Shown: positions 1 to 8,956 of the stretch, piece by piece
Position numbering within the stretch: position 1 is the stretch's first letter
How the letters are laid out: every line of letters starts with the position of its first letter
Assembly (NCBI GenBank): GCA_903813345.2
Contig: CAIIXF020000005.1
Location: forward strand, 1,240,001-1,304,000
Source of the DNA: Owenia fusiformis
Taxonomy: Eukaryota > Annelida > Polychaeta > Sabellida > Oweniidae
Reading direction: 5' to 3'
Length of the DNA: 64,000 nucleotides
Position numbers and translations under genes: made by a program
Notes under the pieces: model-generated
The model's input: only the letters and a program-made list of their open reading frames with translations
The model's database searches: none
Told to the model about the DNA's origin: nothing

Positions 1-1
1 A

Positions 2-2524
2 ACAACAAAAAATGGTTTCAAATTTCTGGATATCAGTCAGTTTTTACCCCCCGCCACTTCATATAAGCAATTTCTCAAAACTTTCAAGATCTCGGTTAAA
101 AAAGGGTTTTGGATGTACGAATGGTTTCAAAATCCTGATCAACTTTATATCCAAACTATGCCAGAGAAAGAACATTTTTATTCTTCCTTGAAACAGTGCA
201 ACACTTTAGAGGAAGACTATTTACAATGGGATAAGAACGGGCGATTGGGCCCTGAACCCGCAAATTTAGATGAGAACTATAGATATATGGTGGGGGTATG
301 GGAAAGTTTTCCAAGGGAAACTAGAAATATCAAAAGTCTTTTGGAATGGTATAATAATCTAGATGTGGCTCCGTTTTGCGTTGCTGTTACTAAAATGATA
401 GAAATGTATCGCAAGCAAAACATTGACATGCTGCGAGATGTGATATCTCTCCCAGGCATTGCAAAACGGATTTTGTTTAGATACGGCGAACAGGCGGGAG
501 CATATTTCCCAATATTTTCTTCGAAATTTTCCGACACATATAAAACCTTCAAAAACAATATTGTAGGGGGTCCTAGCATTATTTTCAATAGAGAACATAC
601 AAAAGGAGAAACATTCATAAGAAACAATGAAAACTTTCCTTGTGAACGTATACTTGGACTAGACGCAAATGCATTATACTTGCATTGCCTAGGGCGTGAG
701 CTACCTGTAAATCGATTCAATTTACGAAAATTGGAGAACAATTTCCAAGTTATTAAAAACGAACGTTATGAAATGATGTTTACATGGGTAGAATGGGAAA
801 ACCTCTTACCAGAGAATAATTACCTCCATAAAATGAACAACGGGGGGAGTGAAGTTAAAATTGGGAATTATCCAGTAGATGGATTTTGTGGTGAAAACAA
901 TACCGTTTTACAATTTGACGGGTGCTACTTTCATGGTCATGATTGTTGGTTAACTAAGAAAGCCCGGTCTACGGATGAGGGTGAAAAACAATTTCAGTTG
1001 AGAAAGAGAAATACTGAAAAACGTGATAGTTTCATTAAAAGTCAAGGCTTTGAGTTGATCGTAAAACATGAATGCGAATTCAAAGCAGATTTGATCTCAA
1101 AAAACCAATCAGTTAGAACTTTACCTTGTGGTAAAAAAATCTCATTTTCAGAATTTGAAAAATCCAAACGTTTACCGTTTCACAAACGTTATCCCGGGCA
1201 AATTAATGATTCTCAAAAGATCATAGATGCTATTTTAGATGACACTCTTTTTGGTATGGTGGAAGTTGATATCAAAGTCCCAAAGTATTGGCCCAATGAA
1301 CAATTAAAAGATAAAGCACGAAAACAATTTGGTAGAGATGTCAGTCCCTGGGAATACTTTAAAGAGTTTTCACCTATTTTCTGCACAACAAATGTATCTT
1401 TCGAGGATGTTGGTGATCACATGCAAGAATATATGCGATCTCATAATCTTTCTGAAAAACCCAAAACAATGTTAGTGGGTGGGATGTCAGGCGAAAAACT
1501 ACTGATTACATCTAGTCTCTATCGCTGGTATATAGAACACGGTATTCAAACTGATAAAATACACCAGATTATTGAATTCGATCGCATGACATGCTTTCAG
1601 GATTTTGTCAAATATGTTTCTGATATGCGTAGGCAAGGGGATGCTAACCCCGATTTCGAACTGTTCAGTCTCATTGCAAAACTTATCGGGAATAGTGCAT
1701 ATGGGAGTCTGCTTACGTGTCAAGAAAAATTTAGGGATACTTTCTTCAGAAAAAACAAAGTCGAAGTCAGAAGAGTTATTAATACTCCTCAATTTCGGAA
1801 TCTAACCACCATTGAAAACCCCTTTAACTTCGAGGAAGGCCCAATGTTTGAAATAGAATCCGCCAAAAAGCAAATGGACTTGAATTTACCGGTGTACTTA
1901 GGTTACACTATTTTAAATCATGCCAAGGAATTTTTACTGAAATATTTCTATGATTTTATGTATGAATATCTAGATCATAACAAATGGGAGGCAATTGAAT
2001 GCGATACGGACTCGATGTACATTGCATTATCAGAACGTAGCTTGGCAGACGCTATGAAACCTTCCCACAAGCAACGATATTTAGACATGTTATCCGAGCA
2101 GTGTTCTGATGATATTAAGCCTGAATGGTTTCCGCGAACTTGTTGTGAAAAACACATAATGTTCGATAAGAGGTCTAGTGGATTAATGAAGACCGAGAAA
2201 GAGGGTAGCTCTATGATTTGTCTTTGCTCAAAAACGTATATAGTCACTGATACTGAATCCCCTAACGTAGCAGATAAGGTTTCAACCAAAGGTCTCAATA
2301 AGAATACTCTTGTAAATCCGATGCAGAGTTTTCAAAGCGCTCTGAAATCTCAAATCAATGAACCCTCCGTAAATCGTGGTTTCCAAGTAAAAAACAATTC
2401 TATATTTTCATACAACATGAAAAGAAAGGGATTTAGCTATCTCTATATGAAGCGCAAGGTAGGAACGGATGGCCGAAGTACAGAACCGCTCGATATAACT
2501 GTCACCCCTGTAATACGATACTAA
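2..2524 (+). CDS. Protein-primed DNA polymerase B (Polinton type), 5' partial
   Basis: This is the replicative polymerase of the Polinton, expected to start synthesis from a terminal protein. The frame is open from base 2, so the gene begins before the window and the ATG at 113 is an internal methionine; 840 codons are visible. Palm-domain motifs are intact: motif A (DANALYL, Asp codon at 662-664), motif B (KLIGNSAYG, 1679-1705) and motif C (DTDS, 2003-2014). Between motifs A and B, around 911-952, is a patch (VLQFDGCYFHGHDC) resembling the Vsr/restriction-endonuclease-like insertion known in other Polinton and linear-plasmid polymerases. The exonuclease domain should lie mostly upstream. The tail after motif C contains the thumb region and ends at TAA (2522-2524). 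The family call is certain; the nuclease-like label rests on motif recall. Confidence 0.95.
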   Translation, partial: TTKNGFKFLDISQFLPPATSYKQFLKTFKISVKKGFWMYEWFQNPDQLYIQTMPEKEHFYSSLKQCNTLEEDYLQWDKNGRLGPEPANLDENYRYMVGVWESFPRETRNIKSLLEWYNNLDVAPFCVAVTKMIEMYRKQNIDMLRDVISLPGIAKRILFRYGEQAGAYFPIFSSKFSDTYKTFKNNIVGGPSIIFNREHTKGETFIRNNENFPCERILGLDANALYLHCLGRELPVNRFNLRKLENNFQVIKNERYEMMFTWVEWENLLPENNYLHKMNNGGSEVKIGNYPVDGFCGENNTVLQFDGCYFHGHDCWLTKKARSTDEGEKQFQLRKRNTEKRDSFIKSQGFELIVKHECEFKADLISKNQSVRTLPCGKKISFSEFEKSKRLPFHKRYPGQINDSQKIIDAILDDTLFGMVEVDIKVPKYWPNEQLKDKARKQFGRDVSPWEYFKEFSPIFCTTNVSFEDVGDHMQEYMRSHNLSEKPKTMLVGGMSGEKLLITSSLYRWYIEHGIQTDKIHQIIEFDRMTCFQDFVKYVSDMRRQGDANPDFELFSLIAKLIGNSAYGSLLTCQEKFRDTFFRKNKVEVRRVINTPQFRNLTTIENPFNFEEGPMFEIESAKKQMDLNLPVYLGYTILNHAKEFLLKYFYDFMYEYLDHNKWEAIECDTDSMYIALSERSLADAMKPSHKQRYLDMLSEQCSDDIKPEWFPRTCCEKHIMFDKRSSGLMKTEKEGSSMICLCSKTYIVTDTESPNVADKVSTKGLNKNTLVNPMQSFQSALKSQINEPSVNRGFQVKNNSIFSYNMKRKGFSYLYMKRKVGTDGRSTEPLDITVTPVIRY

Positions 2525-3417
2525 ATGGATACCAAAATCAATTGCTAACTTAATCAGTTTATAAAGTTTTTATTTGCCATAATTTTGTTTGACATGTCAC
2601 ATCATCTTCATTCATTCAAGGTGCGCTCCCTTATTTAAGTCTAACAATTATAAAATAAAACGATTATAAATTTCATTTTTACAAATGTGATACTGCTGTG
2701 AGTCTGTGATGTTACCACAATGGATAAGTCATGAAAAACTGTGCAGTTTTGAAGAATTTTTGAGTAGGAATATATTTTCTGTGTAACAAAATGTTTTTTG
2801 AGTAGAAATATATTTTCTGTGTTTGATTAACAAATGTTCCACTTTTTTAGAGCACTCTGTATATTTTGATAAATCAAATGGAGTCGATATAGCCCAACCG
2901 TATATGTATTCATTATATAGTATTTGTATTTTATTTAGTGTATTTACGTAAAATCATCTCAAATTGAAAATAAATGAACAGAAAAACAAACAAAAAAATA
3001 AAAACAAACAAGAAACATTCTCTGATATATCAATGAACAACTTTTATTAATTTCTAAACTACATTCAATCCTCGAATATTAGTGTGATTGATATTTAATC
3101 ATATAGCTAGCACTTACACTGTACTGCAATAAGTTACACATTTATTTGTATCGTTCATTTGGAACTGTTTATTATACATATAAGTGTTTATCTGAAATGT
3201 TTTGATTTTATTTCAAATATGTTATAATATCTTAAAAATATACAATTTCATGTACACTGATTAATTTGAAGTAATTGTGAATTATGCTTTATACATTTTT
3301 GTCGTTGATATATTTAATAAATCCATGTAATAAAATAAACACTGTGTTTTGTCTATGCATACAATTGATTAAGATGATATTCGTGTAATTCTATATTGTC
3401 AATATAATAAATTAAGT
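2525..3417. other. AT-rich convergent intergenic region of the Polinton
   Basis: This separates the 3' ends of the polymerase (rightward) and the leftward gene block, so it probably holds both sets of 3' UTRs and polyadenylation sites. A 27-28-bp near-perfect direct repeat occurs at about 2757-2783 and 2796-2822, containing GTAGGAATATATTTTCTG in one copy and GTAGAAATATATTTTCTG in the other. I see no coding frame. Confidence 0.6.
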
Positions 3418-3993
3418 CTAGTTAACATGTTTCCACGTCTTCCACTTCATCGAGTTCATGGTGTCTTTACGTACATTCTTACTTCTTTTGGGTTTGTTTG
3501 GATTTCGAATCCTTGGAGTATCGAGATATTTTTTAGAAGAAATTAAGTTCTTTGGTATATTCATATCAAGTATGACATCGTAAAACTGTTTCCATCCTAA
3601 TGGTTGTTTGTTTGCTAATGGGACCACAGCATAATGCAAAATATCGCTAATGTGAGAATTGGGATAATGCTGTCCATCAATATTCACTTCTCCCTTTGAG
3701 TTCCATACTATTCTTTGCGATCCGTTATCTGTGATGAAGTCTAGTAACGATGTTGCTTTGTTTCTCCATTTCGTTGAGAACACTTTTAAAAATGAACGAT
3801 CATCAGGGGATTTTGAGGTGTTTGATAGATTAAAACTACCTTCTGTATTATCATTGTTATCCTTTGTGGATTGAGTAACCTCCTGATTGCTGGTAGGTGT
3901 CTCTGTAACAGACATCTTGACCTCGTCCTTTGAGTGAACAGATTTTAATAAGTGTTGATACTTTTCGTATGGTATTAAAACTGATTTTTTCAT
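3418..3993 (-). CDS. Conserved Polinton protein of unknown function (191 aa)
   Basis: The first residues (MKKSVLIPYEKYQHLL) match the start I recall for a recurring Polinton-encoded family, which then has a hydrophilic linker and a compact C-terminal domain. Here residues 20-65 are Ser/Thr/Asp/Asn-rich and probably disordered. Residues 70-165 form the conserved part: a predicted helical segment, a WNSKGEVNIDGQHYPNS stretch, then GWKQFYDVILDMNIPKNLI. The C-terminus is basic with several Lys/Arg clusters. No catalytic motif is visible. It is separated by only 12 nt from the next leftward gene, consistent with a tightly packed block. I do not assign a function; comparison with other Polintons would show whether it travels with the capsid genes. 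Confidence 0.75.
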   Translation of the reverse strand: MKKSVLIPYEKYQHLLKSVHSKDEVKMSVTETPTSNQEVTQSTKDNNDNTEGSFNLSNTSKSPDDRSFLKVFSTKWRNKATSLLDFITDNGSQRIVWNSKGEVNIDGQHYPNSHISDILHYAVVPLANKQPLGWKQFYDVILDMNIPKNLISSKKYLDTPRIRNPNKPKRSKNVRKDTMNSMKWKTWKHVN

Positions 3994-4005
3994 CTTAGTT
4001 TAATC

Positions 4006-4326
4006 CTATTCACGAAGGTATGTCTTAAGATTTTGTTTTACACTTTTCAATATGTCAACTACCACGTTAACGTGAGTTAACAATGCACGTTTTCTTTTCA
4101 GTATATCTTTTGATGCTAATAGTCTAACAAAGTTCTTATGTTTCATCAATTTTTTTCTTGAGTGTGTGGAAATTTGTAGTGTTCCATATAGAATGTTTAA
4201 TGTTAATTCACTCAAAGCTTTAAGTTGAGTGTCGCTAATACTGGATAGAAGCGCCCGACTTTGCGACTTGTGTGTTGTCTCGAGCAATACAAGAAATACA
4301 ATATTATCCTTTAGTGTTTTACTCAT
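4006..4326 (-). CDS. Small helical Polinton protein of unknown function (106 aa)
   Basis: The sequence is basic and predicted to be almost all helical, with the pattern LLSSISDTQLKALSELTLNIL followed by a Lys/His-rich stretch and a C-terminal RKRALLTH segment. I recall the same pattern (a short leader, a repeated-leucine helix, then KKLMKHKNFVRLLASK-like sequence) in small unannotated proteins next to Polinton packaging ATPases. No enzymatic motif or membrane segment is visible. It lies between the 191-aa protein and the packaging ATPase on the same strand, so a role in virion structure or DNA packaging is a reasonable guess but unsupported. Confidence 0.7.
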   Translation of the reverse strand: MSKTLKDNIVFLVLLETTHKSQSRALLSSISDTQLKALSELTLNILYGTLQISTHSRKKLMKHKNFVRLLASKDILKRKRALLTHVNVVVDILKSVKQNLKTYLRE

Positions 4327-4561
4327 CTCACCAAGAAGATCAAGTAATAAATAGTGTTAACTGTTTAAAGAGTAGACCCATGTATCTTCATCGGGGAATA
4401 TGTTGGTTCTGAAAAATTAAAAATCAAAATCAAGACTTTTATAGTAACATTTGTGTATTATCCGTACTACATCTATCGCATCTTTTAGTGATTAATGCGT
4501 TACACACGTATAATTAGCAAACGAATTTTAATCAGGAATATAAGGAAATATTGTAGTATGG

Positions 4562-5164
4562 TCACCTTAATCTGAGATCCTCACGTGATGATGGGTGAAG
4601 GTCTACTAATAAATATCCATATTTCCTGTTCATTACAGCATCCTTATAAGCGATCATAAATGCTTTGGTGTCAGAATTAAAAAGTTGTCTTCCCATACAT
4701 AATATCTGATCCGATCCACGCATATTTCTGAATAAAATGATATACTGCGAGTTCAAACTAAATTGTCTCCATATTCCAGATCTCATAAATATATTTTGAG
4801 TTATAACAATCAAGGAAATACGTTCGTGGTGACATCCAATAGTAGCCATGTGTTCCACATCTCGACTGGTGGAGCTTTGGAAAGCCAGGTCATCAAGTAC
4901 GTATAACATATGTTCTTTGTGATTTGATGATTTCTCCCAATTTGGCATTCCCTGGTTGAATTCGATTAATCCGCTTAGCTCTTTCTCGATGTCACTGTAA
5001 ATATCCTGCCAAACAGCATAACAAAATATGACTTTCTTCGGTGGTTCGGGACTAAACATATCATTCACATTCTTTAAGAGTTTCATCACAAAGTAGCTTT
5101 TTCCAGAATTAGAGGGTCCGCCAATTAGTATTGTGGAACACGATCGAAATTTATTTTCATCCAT
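4562..5164 (-). CDS. A32-like DNA-packaging ATPase (FtsK-HerA superfamily)
   Basis: This is the genome-packaging motor of the Polinton virion module. The P-loop GGPSNSGKS lies at residues 15-23, and the Walker B strand LYVLDD ends in two acidic residues at 91-92. A TQN motif at 122-124 matches the sensor position of the A32 family. At 200 aa it has the short length usual for Polinton and adintovirus ATPases. The start at 5164 puts the P-loop 14 residues in, as is typical. It sits 60 nt downstream of the integrase stop on the same strand. No breaks are visible. Family assignment is firm; the packaging role is inferred from homologues. Confidence 0.93.
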   Translation of the reverse strand: MDENKFRSCSTILIGGPSNSGKSYFVMKLLKNVNDMFSPEPPKKVIFCYAVWQDIYSDIEKELSGLIEFNQGMPNWEKSSNHKEHMLYVLDDLAFQSSTSRDVEHMATIGCHHERISLIVITQNIFMRSGIWRQFSLNSQYIILFRNMRGSDQILCMGRQLFNSDTKAFMIAYKDAVMNRKYGYLLVDLHPSSREDLRLR

Positions 5165-5224
5165 ATTATCTCCCTCTTGTAATGCTTTCTTATTGATTGA
5201 TAATTGTTACACTATCATCTGGTT

Positions 5225-6652
5225 TTATTCGAAATCTTTGATTTTGTTTTCATCCAACCATGTATCAAATTTACTAGAATAATTCAACCAGCGTACTAGT
5301 ACTTGATTCTTGTTTTTGAAACGTCTTTTCTTCAAAATCTTTTCGATTCTATACAACTGATTCTCCTGTATATTTGCTGCAATTATCTGCGTTTCATAGA
5401 ATGCGCCTTTGATTAATTCATTATTAAGATCAGTAAGAATGTACGTTGGCGGATCTGTGTGCTTTACCTGATTTATTTTGAATAGCTCTTGACTCCAAAC
5501 CATTAAATATCCAGGTGTAAAATTAGCCTTATCCAAAGAGATGCGTACTAACTGTCCCACCTTAAATTTTGGTTGAAATCTCGAAGGACGCTTTGTGTAC
5601 GTTGCATAATAAAGTTTATTCCAAACTTGATCTTGATTTTCCGTGCTTACCTCTGACGGACTCATGCCAATAGATTCCATATATGACATGTTGATGGATC
5701 GAACAATGTCCGTAAGCTTACTTAGATATTTGAAAGTGTTATTGGCATACATGTAACGTACTAGGCGTTGTCGTAATCGTTTTATCCCATTTTCGCTGAA
5801 TCCAGCTTTCATACTCCCAAAGGCTAAGATGTGATCAATTTTCATTGATTTGAAATATTCTTTCACGGTTGTGTTAAGAAATTCACCTCCCTGAAAAAAT
5901 AAAAATAAATAAATAAAAAATCAGACAAGTTCCAATCCGGAACAAACTTCCTCTCTCTTTTAGTTTCATACTCTTTGTAGTATTTCGAGTTTTTTGGGAT
6001 TTTATTTCTGTCTTTGAAAATCGACTACATTTTGTTTGCTAATCAAGAATCTCTAAACCATCTAGAAATTGATTCGCTATATCGACTTTCGGAATATTTG
6101 AGTTGTTGTTAGTGTTACATATGTTGGTAACTTTATAGTGAAGTTTGTATTATTTAATTTCTGTGATATCGTGATCTGTATAATAACGCAAGTAGTGTTT
6201 AATACCTGATCGCTCCTAATTTGAAATGGAATCGGTGCTTCTTTAAACACATCCTCAAGAGCCGAGACAACCTCTGCACCCTTTTTCGATTTCAATGGAC
6301 GCACCCACATATATCTACTAAATGAGTCCACTAGCACTAGCAAATAGCTCGTCTTTGAATTATACTTTGCATATGCTTTAATATCGGCCAAATCTACGTC
6401 GTACATCTGATTCATAGAGGATACTATTATTTTACGTCTTTGTTTCGTAGGTTTTGCTTTTCTAAACAACACATACGATTCTTGTGAGTTAATCCATTTT
6501 TTAACTTGAGACTGAGTGATGCCCAAATGCTTTACTTGTCTCCACAGTTGTTTTTGACTAGAAAATGATCCCGGACGATCGGCACTGTAATAAGCCAATT
6601 TCAAAGCTCTATTAATTCTCCGACTTGATGCATTATCATTCGCATTAGGCAT
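5225..6652 (-). CDS. Polinton integrase (DDE, chromodomain), two exons
   Basis: Exon 1 is 6206-6652 and exon 2 is 5225-5890. The intron 5891-6205 has a CAG/GTATTA donor and a pyrimidine-rich TTTTTTCAG acceptor, and splicing keeps the frame (phase 0), giving 370 aa. Without splicing the catalytic core is cut right after its second Asp. With splicing the second Asp is followed by a Gly-Gly-Glu-Phe motif, and the third acidic residue (in GFSENGIKR) comes 34 residues later. The first Asp is in MYDVDLADI. The C-terminus (YRIEKILKKR to the end) is a chromodomain, a known feature of these integrases that may target chromatin. I chose the start at 6652 because conserved sequence (the YYSADRPGSF block) begins soon after; an in-frame ATG at 6697 would add 15 hydrophobic residues. 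The protein inserts the element into host DNA. Confidence 0.9.
5891..6205 (-). other. Integrase intron carrying remnants of other genes
   Basis: This 315-nt intron begins GTATTA and ends TTTCAG. Its 5' third (about 6108-6199) is a diverged copy of the minor-capsid N-terminal coding region at 9287-9375. The best part, about 44 bp, differs at five positions, and the encoded stretch NNTNFTIKLPTYVTLT matches NNNTSFTVKLPRYVSLT. Read-through would add a tail ending at TAG (6077-6079). Two further stretches, 6042-6107 and about 5917-6018, also read as coding-like peptides in other frames. Confidence 0.72.
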
Positions 6653-6722
6653 CGTATCATCAATCAACATCAACAAAAGAATGAAAGCATTTATCATTAC
6701 ATGGTGTATTTATTTGATATTA

Positions 6723-7202
6723 CTAAAACACGTTTACAATATTACCATACATGCGATTAACAAATTCTTTTACAAACTCATCATTTTCTTGTAAATTAAA
6801 TTTTGAAAATGATTTCACAACACATCTCATAGTGGTGTCTCTGCAACGTTTATTTAGATAGTAAACACAGTGCTGTCCGCACGTTAACCCTTTGCCTTGA
6901 ATTCTAGTGTTATTATAAATGAAATGTTCACTATTATTAACTAGTACATTCAGGAATCTTCTGTTATAATATTCAGGCGATTGTCCCATTGAATCGAAAA
7001 ACTCAGCGGGTTCGTTTTTATTGAAGAATGTAAAAGCGCACCAATGCTCTCCCCTCATTGAGCTTGTTTGGGTATTCACGATGAAATAGACTGGTCTTTG
7101 CATAATATACTCTGGAATCTCATCCAATGCATACACACCATGCGCATGTTGTCGTATACACGTGTCAGAGTTCATAATGTCTTGAAGTTGTTGGGTATTC
7201 AT
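6723..7202 (-). CDS. Adenain-like cysteine protease (virion maturation)
   Basis: The 159-aa protein has the adenovirus-protease-type active site in the right order: His53 in GEHWCAF, Asp70 in EFFDSMG, Gln102 in NTRIQG and Cys108 in LTCGQHC. Homologues cleave capsid and core precursors during virion maturation (C5 / Ulp1-like fold). The ATG is nested in the stop of the major capsid gene (TAATG, one shared base at 7202), an arrangement that could allow termination-reinitiation from a shared transcript. The stop is about 70 nt before the integrase start. No defects are seen. Substrates are unknown; cleavage of the neighbouring capsid or basic protein is an inference. Confidence 0.92.
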   Translation of the reverse strand: MNTQQLQDIMNSDTCIRQHAHGVYALDEIPEYIMQRPVYFIVNTQTSSMRGEHWCAFTFFNKNEPAEFFDSMGQSPEYYNRRFLNVLVNNSEHFIYNNTRIQGKGLTCGQHCVYYLNKRCRDTTMRCVVKSFSKFNLQENDEFVKEFVNRMYGNIVNVF

Positions 7203-8536
7203 TATGTAACACTAACGCCACGAAAGCGGTCTATTTCCACGAGTCGATGAAACGAACCAAATACCATTACGCATACTGGTTCCTGAAGAGCACTCTCAAA
7301 TCTACCTTCCACTTTGAGCTGTCCACCTTTGATCAATGGGAATACGGATTTGTTGTCATCAATCCCATCCAATTGGAAACGAAAGATTGAAAATCCTTTT
7401 CGAAAATCGATCAATTTTATATCGCTTTCATTTTCCGAGGCAGATAGTGATGCTTCAAATAGTCTTAAATATGCTGTTAAATACTGTTCACTTTGTATAA
7501 GATCGCTAGAGAATTTTAATGATAATGGTTTGGAGGGAACGTCTTGAGAATCCACTTGAGTTGAAAGACTAGATAATTTAAAGTGATCCAAATAAAGCGG
7601 ATTCGTGTCGTATGACCCTGCATAGGCCCGGGCAGATACGAAACACACAGTGAGACAAGAAGGTATTCGTCCTTGAAATATGTTATCCCAAGAAAAGTTA
7701 AAGTTTCCCGTTGCTAAACTCTTAACCTTAACTTCAACGTCTTGGTAAGGATATCTAGCTGGTGTCCTAAGTAATATTTCGTTGTGGGCTTTTATAATAG
7801 CCGGATTGACCTCTACCATGCAAGCTTCAAAATATGCGTCCGTAATGACTAACTGCCATTTTTGATTGTCTTTTGAAACCAAACAAAACTCGCTGGAATT
7901 AGGCCATAATTTTATTTTCAACTCCACTCCATTGAGAAGTAGCCGATTGGACTGAAGAAAACCTTCGTATATAGGGCCGACCAATTCTACATCGCGACTA
8001 TTTCTGTAATCCATGAATCGCATTGTTAGACCAGGGTTACCTCCTGTCCATACATCATTTGCAGCAGGATCAATTTCATCTTTTCTATAACCCTGAGCTT
8101 GTAGCCAAGAAGCTTTATCTCCAGAGGAATAGCCTAGCAATGCGTGTAAATAAGCTTTGTAAGCGTAATCCGGTGTTGCAGCAGTGATGGAATGTTGTTG
8201 AATTTGTAAATCTATGCGATTCCATAAGGTTTGCAATAGCATGTTAATGGGTCCGCACTTTTGTGTTCCTTGTATATCGTCTGCATCCCAGTTCATAACA
8301 CCTCCATTTTCTTGTAGTATTTTTACTTTGACATGTAGCCGAGAACGTTTCAGACTCAGATAGTCCATACCATTGTTTGGGATATTGAATTCTACGCAAG
8401 TACCGGGACTGATGCTTGAAGTTGGTCTATGTTCGACCCATTTAAATCGATTGATACTAATATCAGTTAATGGTGTATTGAAGAGCATCAATTCACTAGA
8501 AGACGATTCCTCACTTCCTATCACCTTTTCTGCCAT
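7202..8536 (-). CDS. Polinton major capsid protein (double jelly-roll)
   Basis: The 444-aa product matches the Polinton major capsid pattern. An N-terminal LFNTPLTD segment leads into a HRPTSSISPGTCVEFNIP strand pair, then YLSLKRSRLHVKVKIL, GPINMLLQTLWNRIDLQI and YAYKAYLHALLGYSSGDK. These are the landmark blocks of the first jelly roll. The second half has alternating beta-rich segments with no transmembrane helix or signal peptide. Homologues form trimeric capsomers. The start at 8536 has a good context (AAAATGGCA) and overlaps the end of the upstream basic-protein gene by 26 nt. The stop overlaps the protease start by one base. The sequence is complete. Confidence 0.9.
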   Translation of the reverse strand: MAEKVIGSEESSSSELMLFNTPLTDISINRFKWVEHRPTSSISPGTCVEFNIPNNGMDYLSLKRSRLHVKVKILQENGGVMNWDADDIQGTQKCGPINMLLQTLWNRIDLQIQQHSITAATPDYAYKAYLHALLGYSSGDKASWLQAQGYRKDEIDPAANDVWTGGNPGLTMRFMDYRNSRDVELVGPIYEGFLQSNRLLLNGVELKIKLWPNSSEFCLVSKDNQKWQLVITDAYFEACMVEVNPAIIKAHNEILLRTPARYPYQDVEVKVKSLATGNFNFSWDNIFQGRIPSCLTVCFVSARAYAGSYDTNPLYLDHFKLSSLSTQVDSQDVPSKPLSLKFSSDLIQSEQYLTAYLRLFEASLSASENESDIKLIDFRKGFSIFRFQLDGIDDNKSVFPLIKGGQLKVEGRFESALQEPVCVMVFGSFHRLVEIDRFRGVSVT

Positions 8537-8951
8537 TTTGTTTTCTAGTTAATATGTCAACGGAAGTGGGTGTTTTGCTTCTTCTTTTCGATGTGAGCTT
8601 TTTAGTTTTGGATGTGATTTTTATCGCATTTCTCGATACTTTGGTTTGTTGGCGTTTACGCTTTTTGATTGGTTCCTTGGGAGTTCCTGGAGGTCGTGGT
8701 CTTTTGATCGTATCCAGTCTCTTCTCTCGCTTCAGTTCTTCGCTAGCTCTCTGTACTATAGCTTCTGTTGGTGATACAACTTGAATTGCCGCGCCAGCTC
8801 CTTCTTGATTATTTCTAATTGTGTATTGAGAATTATTTAGAGACACGTATTTCTGGGATTTTCTGGAGTCCATAGGAAGACTCTTGTTGACAGAAGTTGC
8901 GAAGAATCTAGTCCATTTACTATCATCAGGTGTGTAACTTGATAACCTCAT
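8511..8951 (-). CDS. Lys/Arg-rich basic protein, possible virion core protein
   Basis: The 146-aa protein starts with MRLSSYTPDDSKWTRFF, a short N-terminal block I recall upstream of Polinton capsid genes. It has a moderately ordered middle (residues 35-75), and the last 60 residues are very basic with several KRKR-type clusters and a Pro-rich RPRPPGTPKEP segment. The basic tail suggests nucleic-acid binding or nuclear import, as in adenovirus core and minor proteins, but no homology to those is visible. The gene lies 5 nt after the minor capsid gene and overlaps the major capsid start by 26 nt, so the three are probably co-expressed. No protease site can be named with confidence. Confidence 0.75.
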   Translation of the reverse strand: MRLSSYTPDDSKWTRFFATSVNKSLPMDSRKSQKYVSLNNSQYTIRNNQEGAGAAIQVVSPTEAIVQRASEELKREKRLDTIKRPRPPGTPKEPIKKRKRQQTKVSRNAIKITSKTKKLTSKRRSKTPTSVDILTRKQNGRKGDRK

Positions 8952-8956
8952 CTTGA

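Noticed and set aside
5225-6652. Chromodomain integrase as part of a Ty3-type LTR retrotransposon
   Set aside because: No reverse transcriptase, gag or LTRs are adjacent; the neighbours are Polinton polymerase, ATPase, protease and capsid genes.
6077-6697. Integrase as a pseudogene truncated after the second catalytic Asp
   Set aside because: The missing residues lie in exon 2 and are joined in phase by a GT-AG intron, so the gene looks spliced rather than broken.
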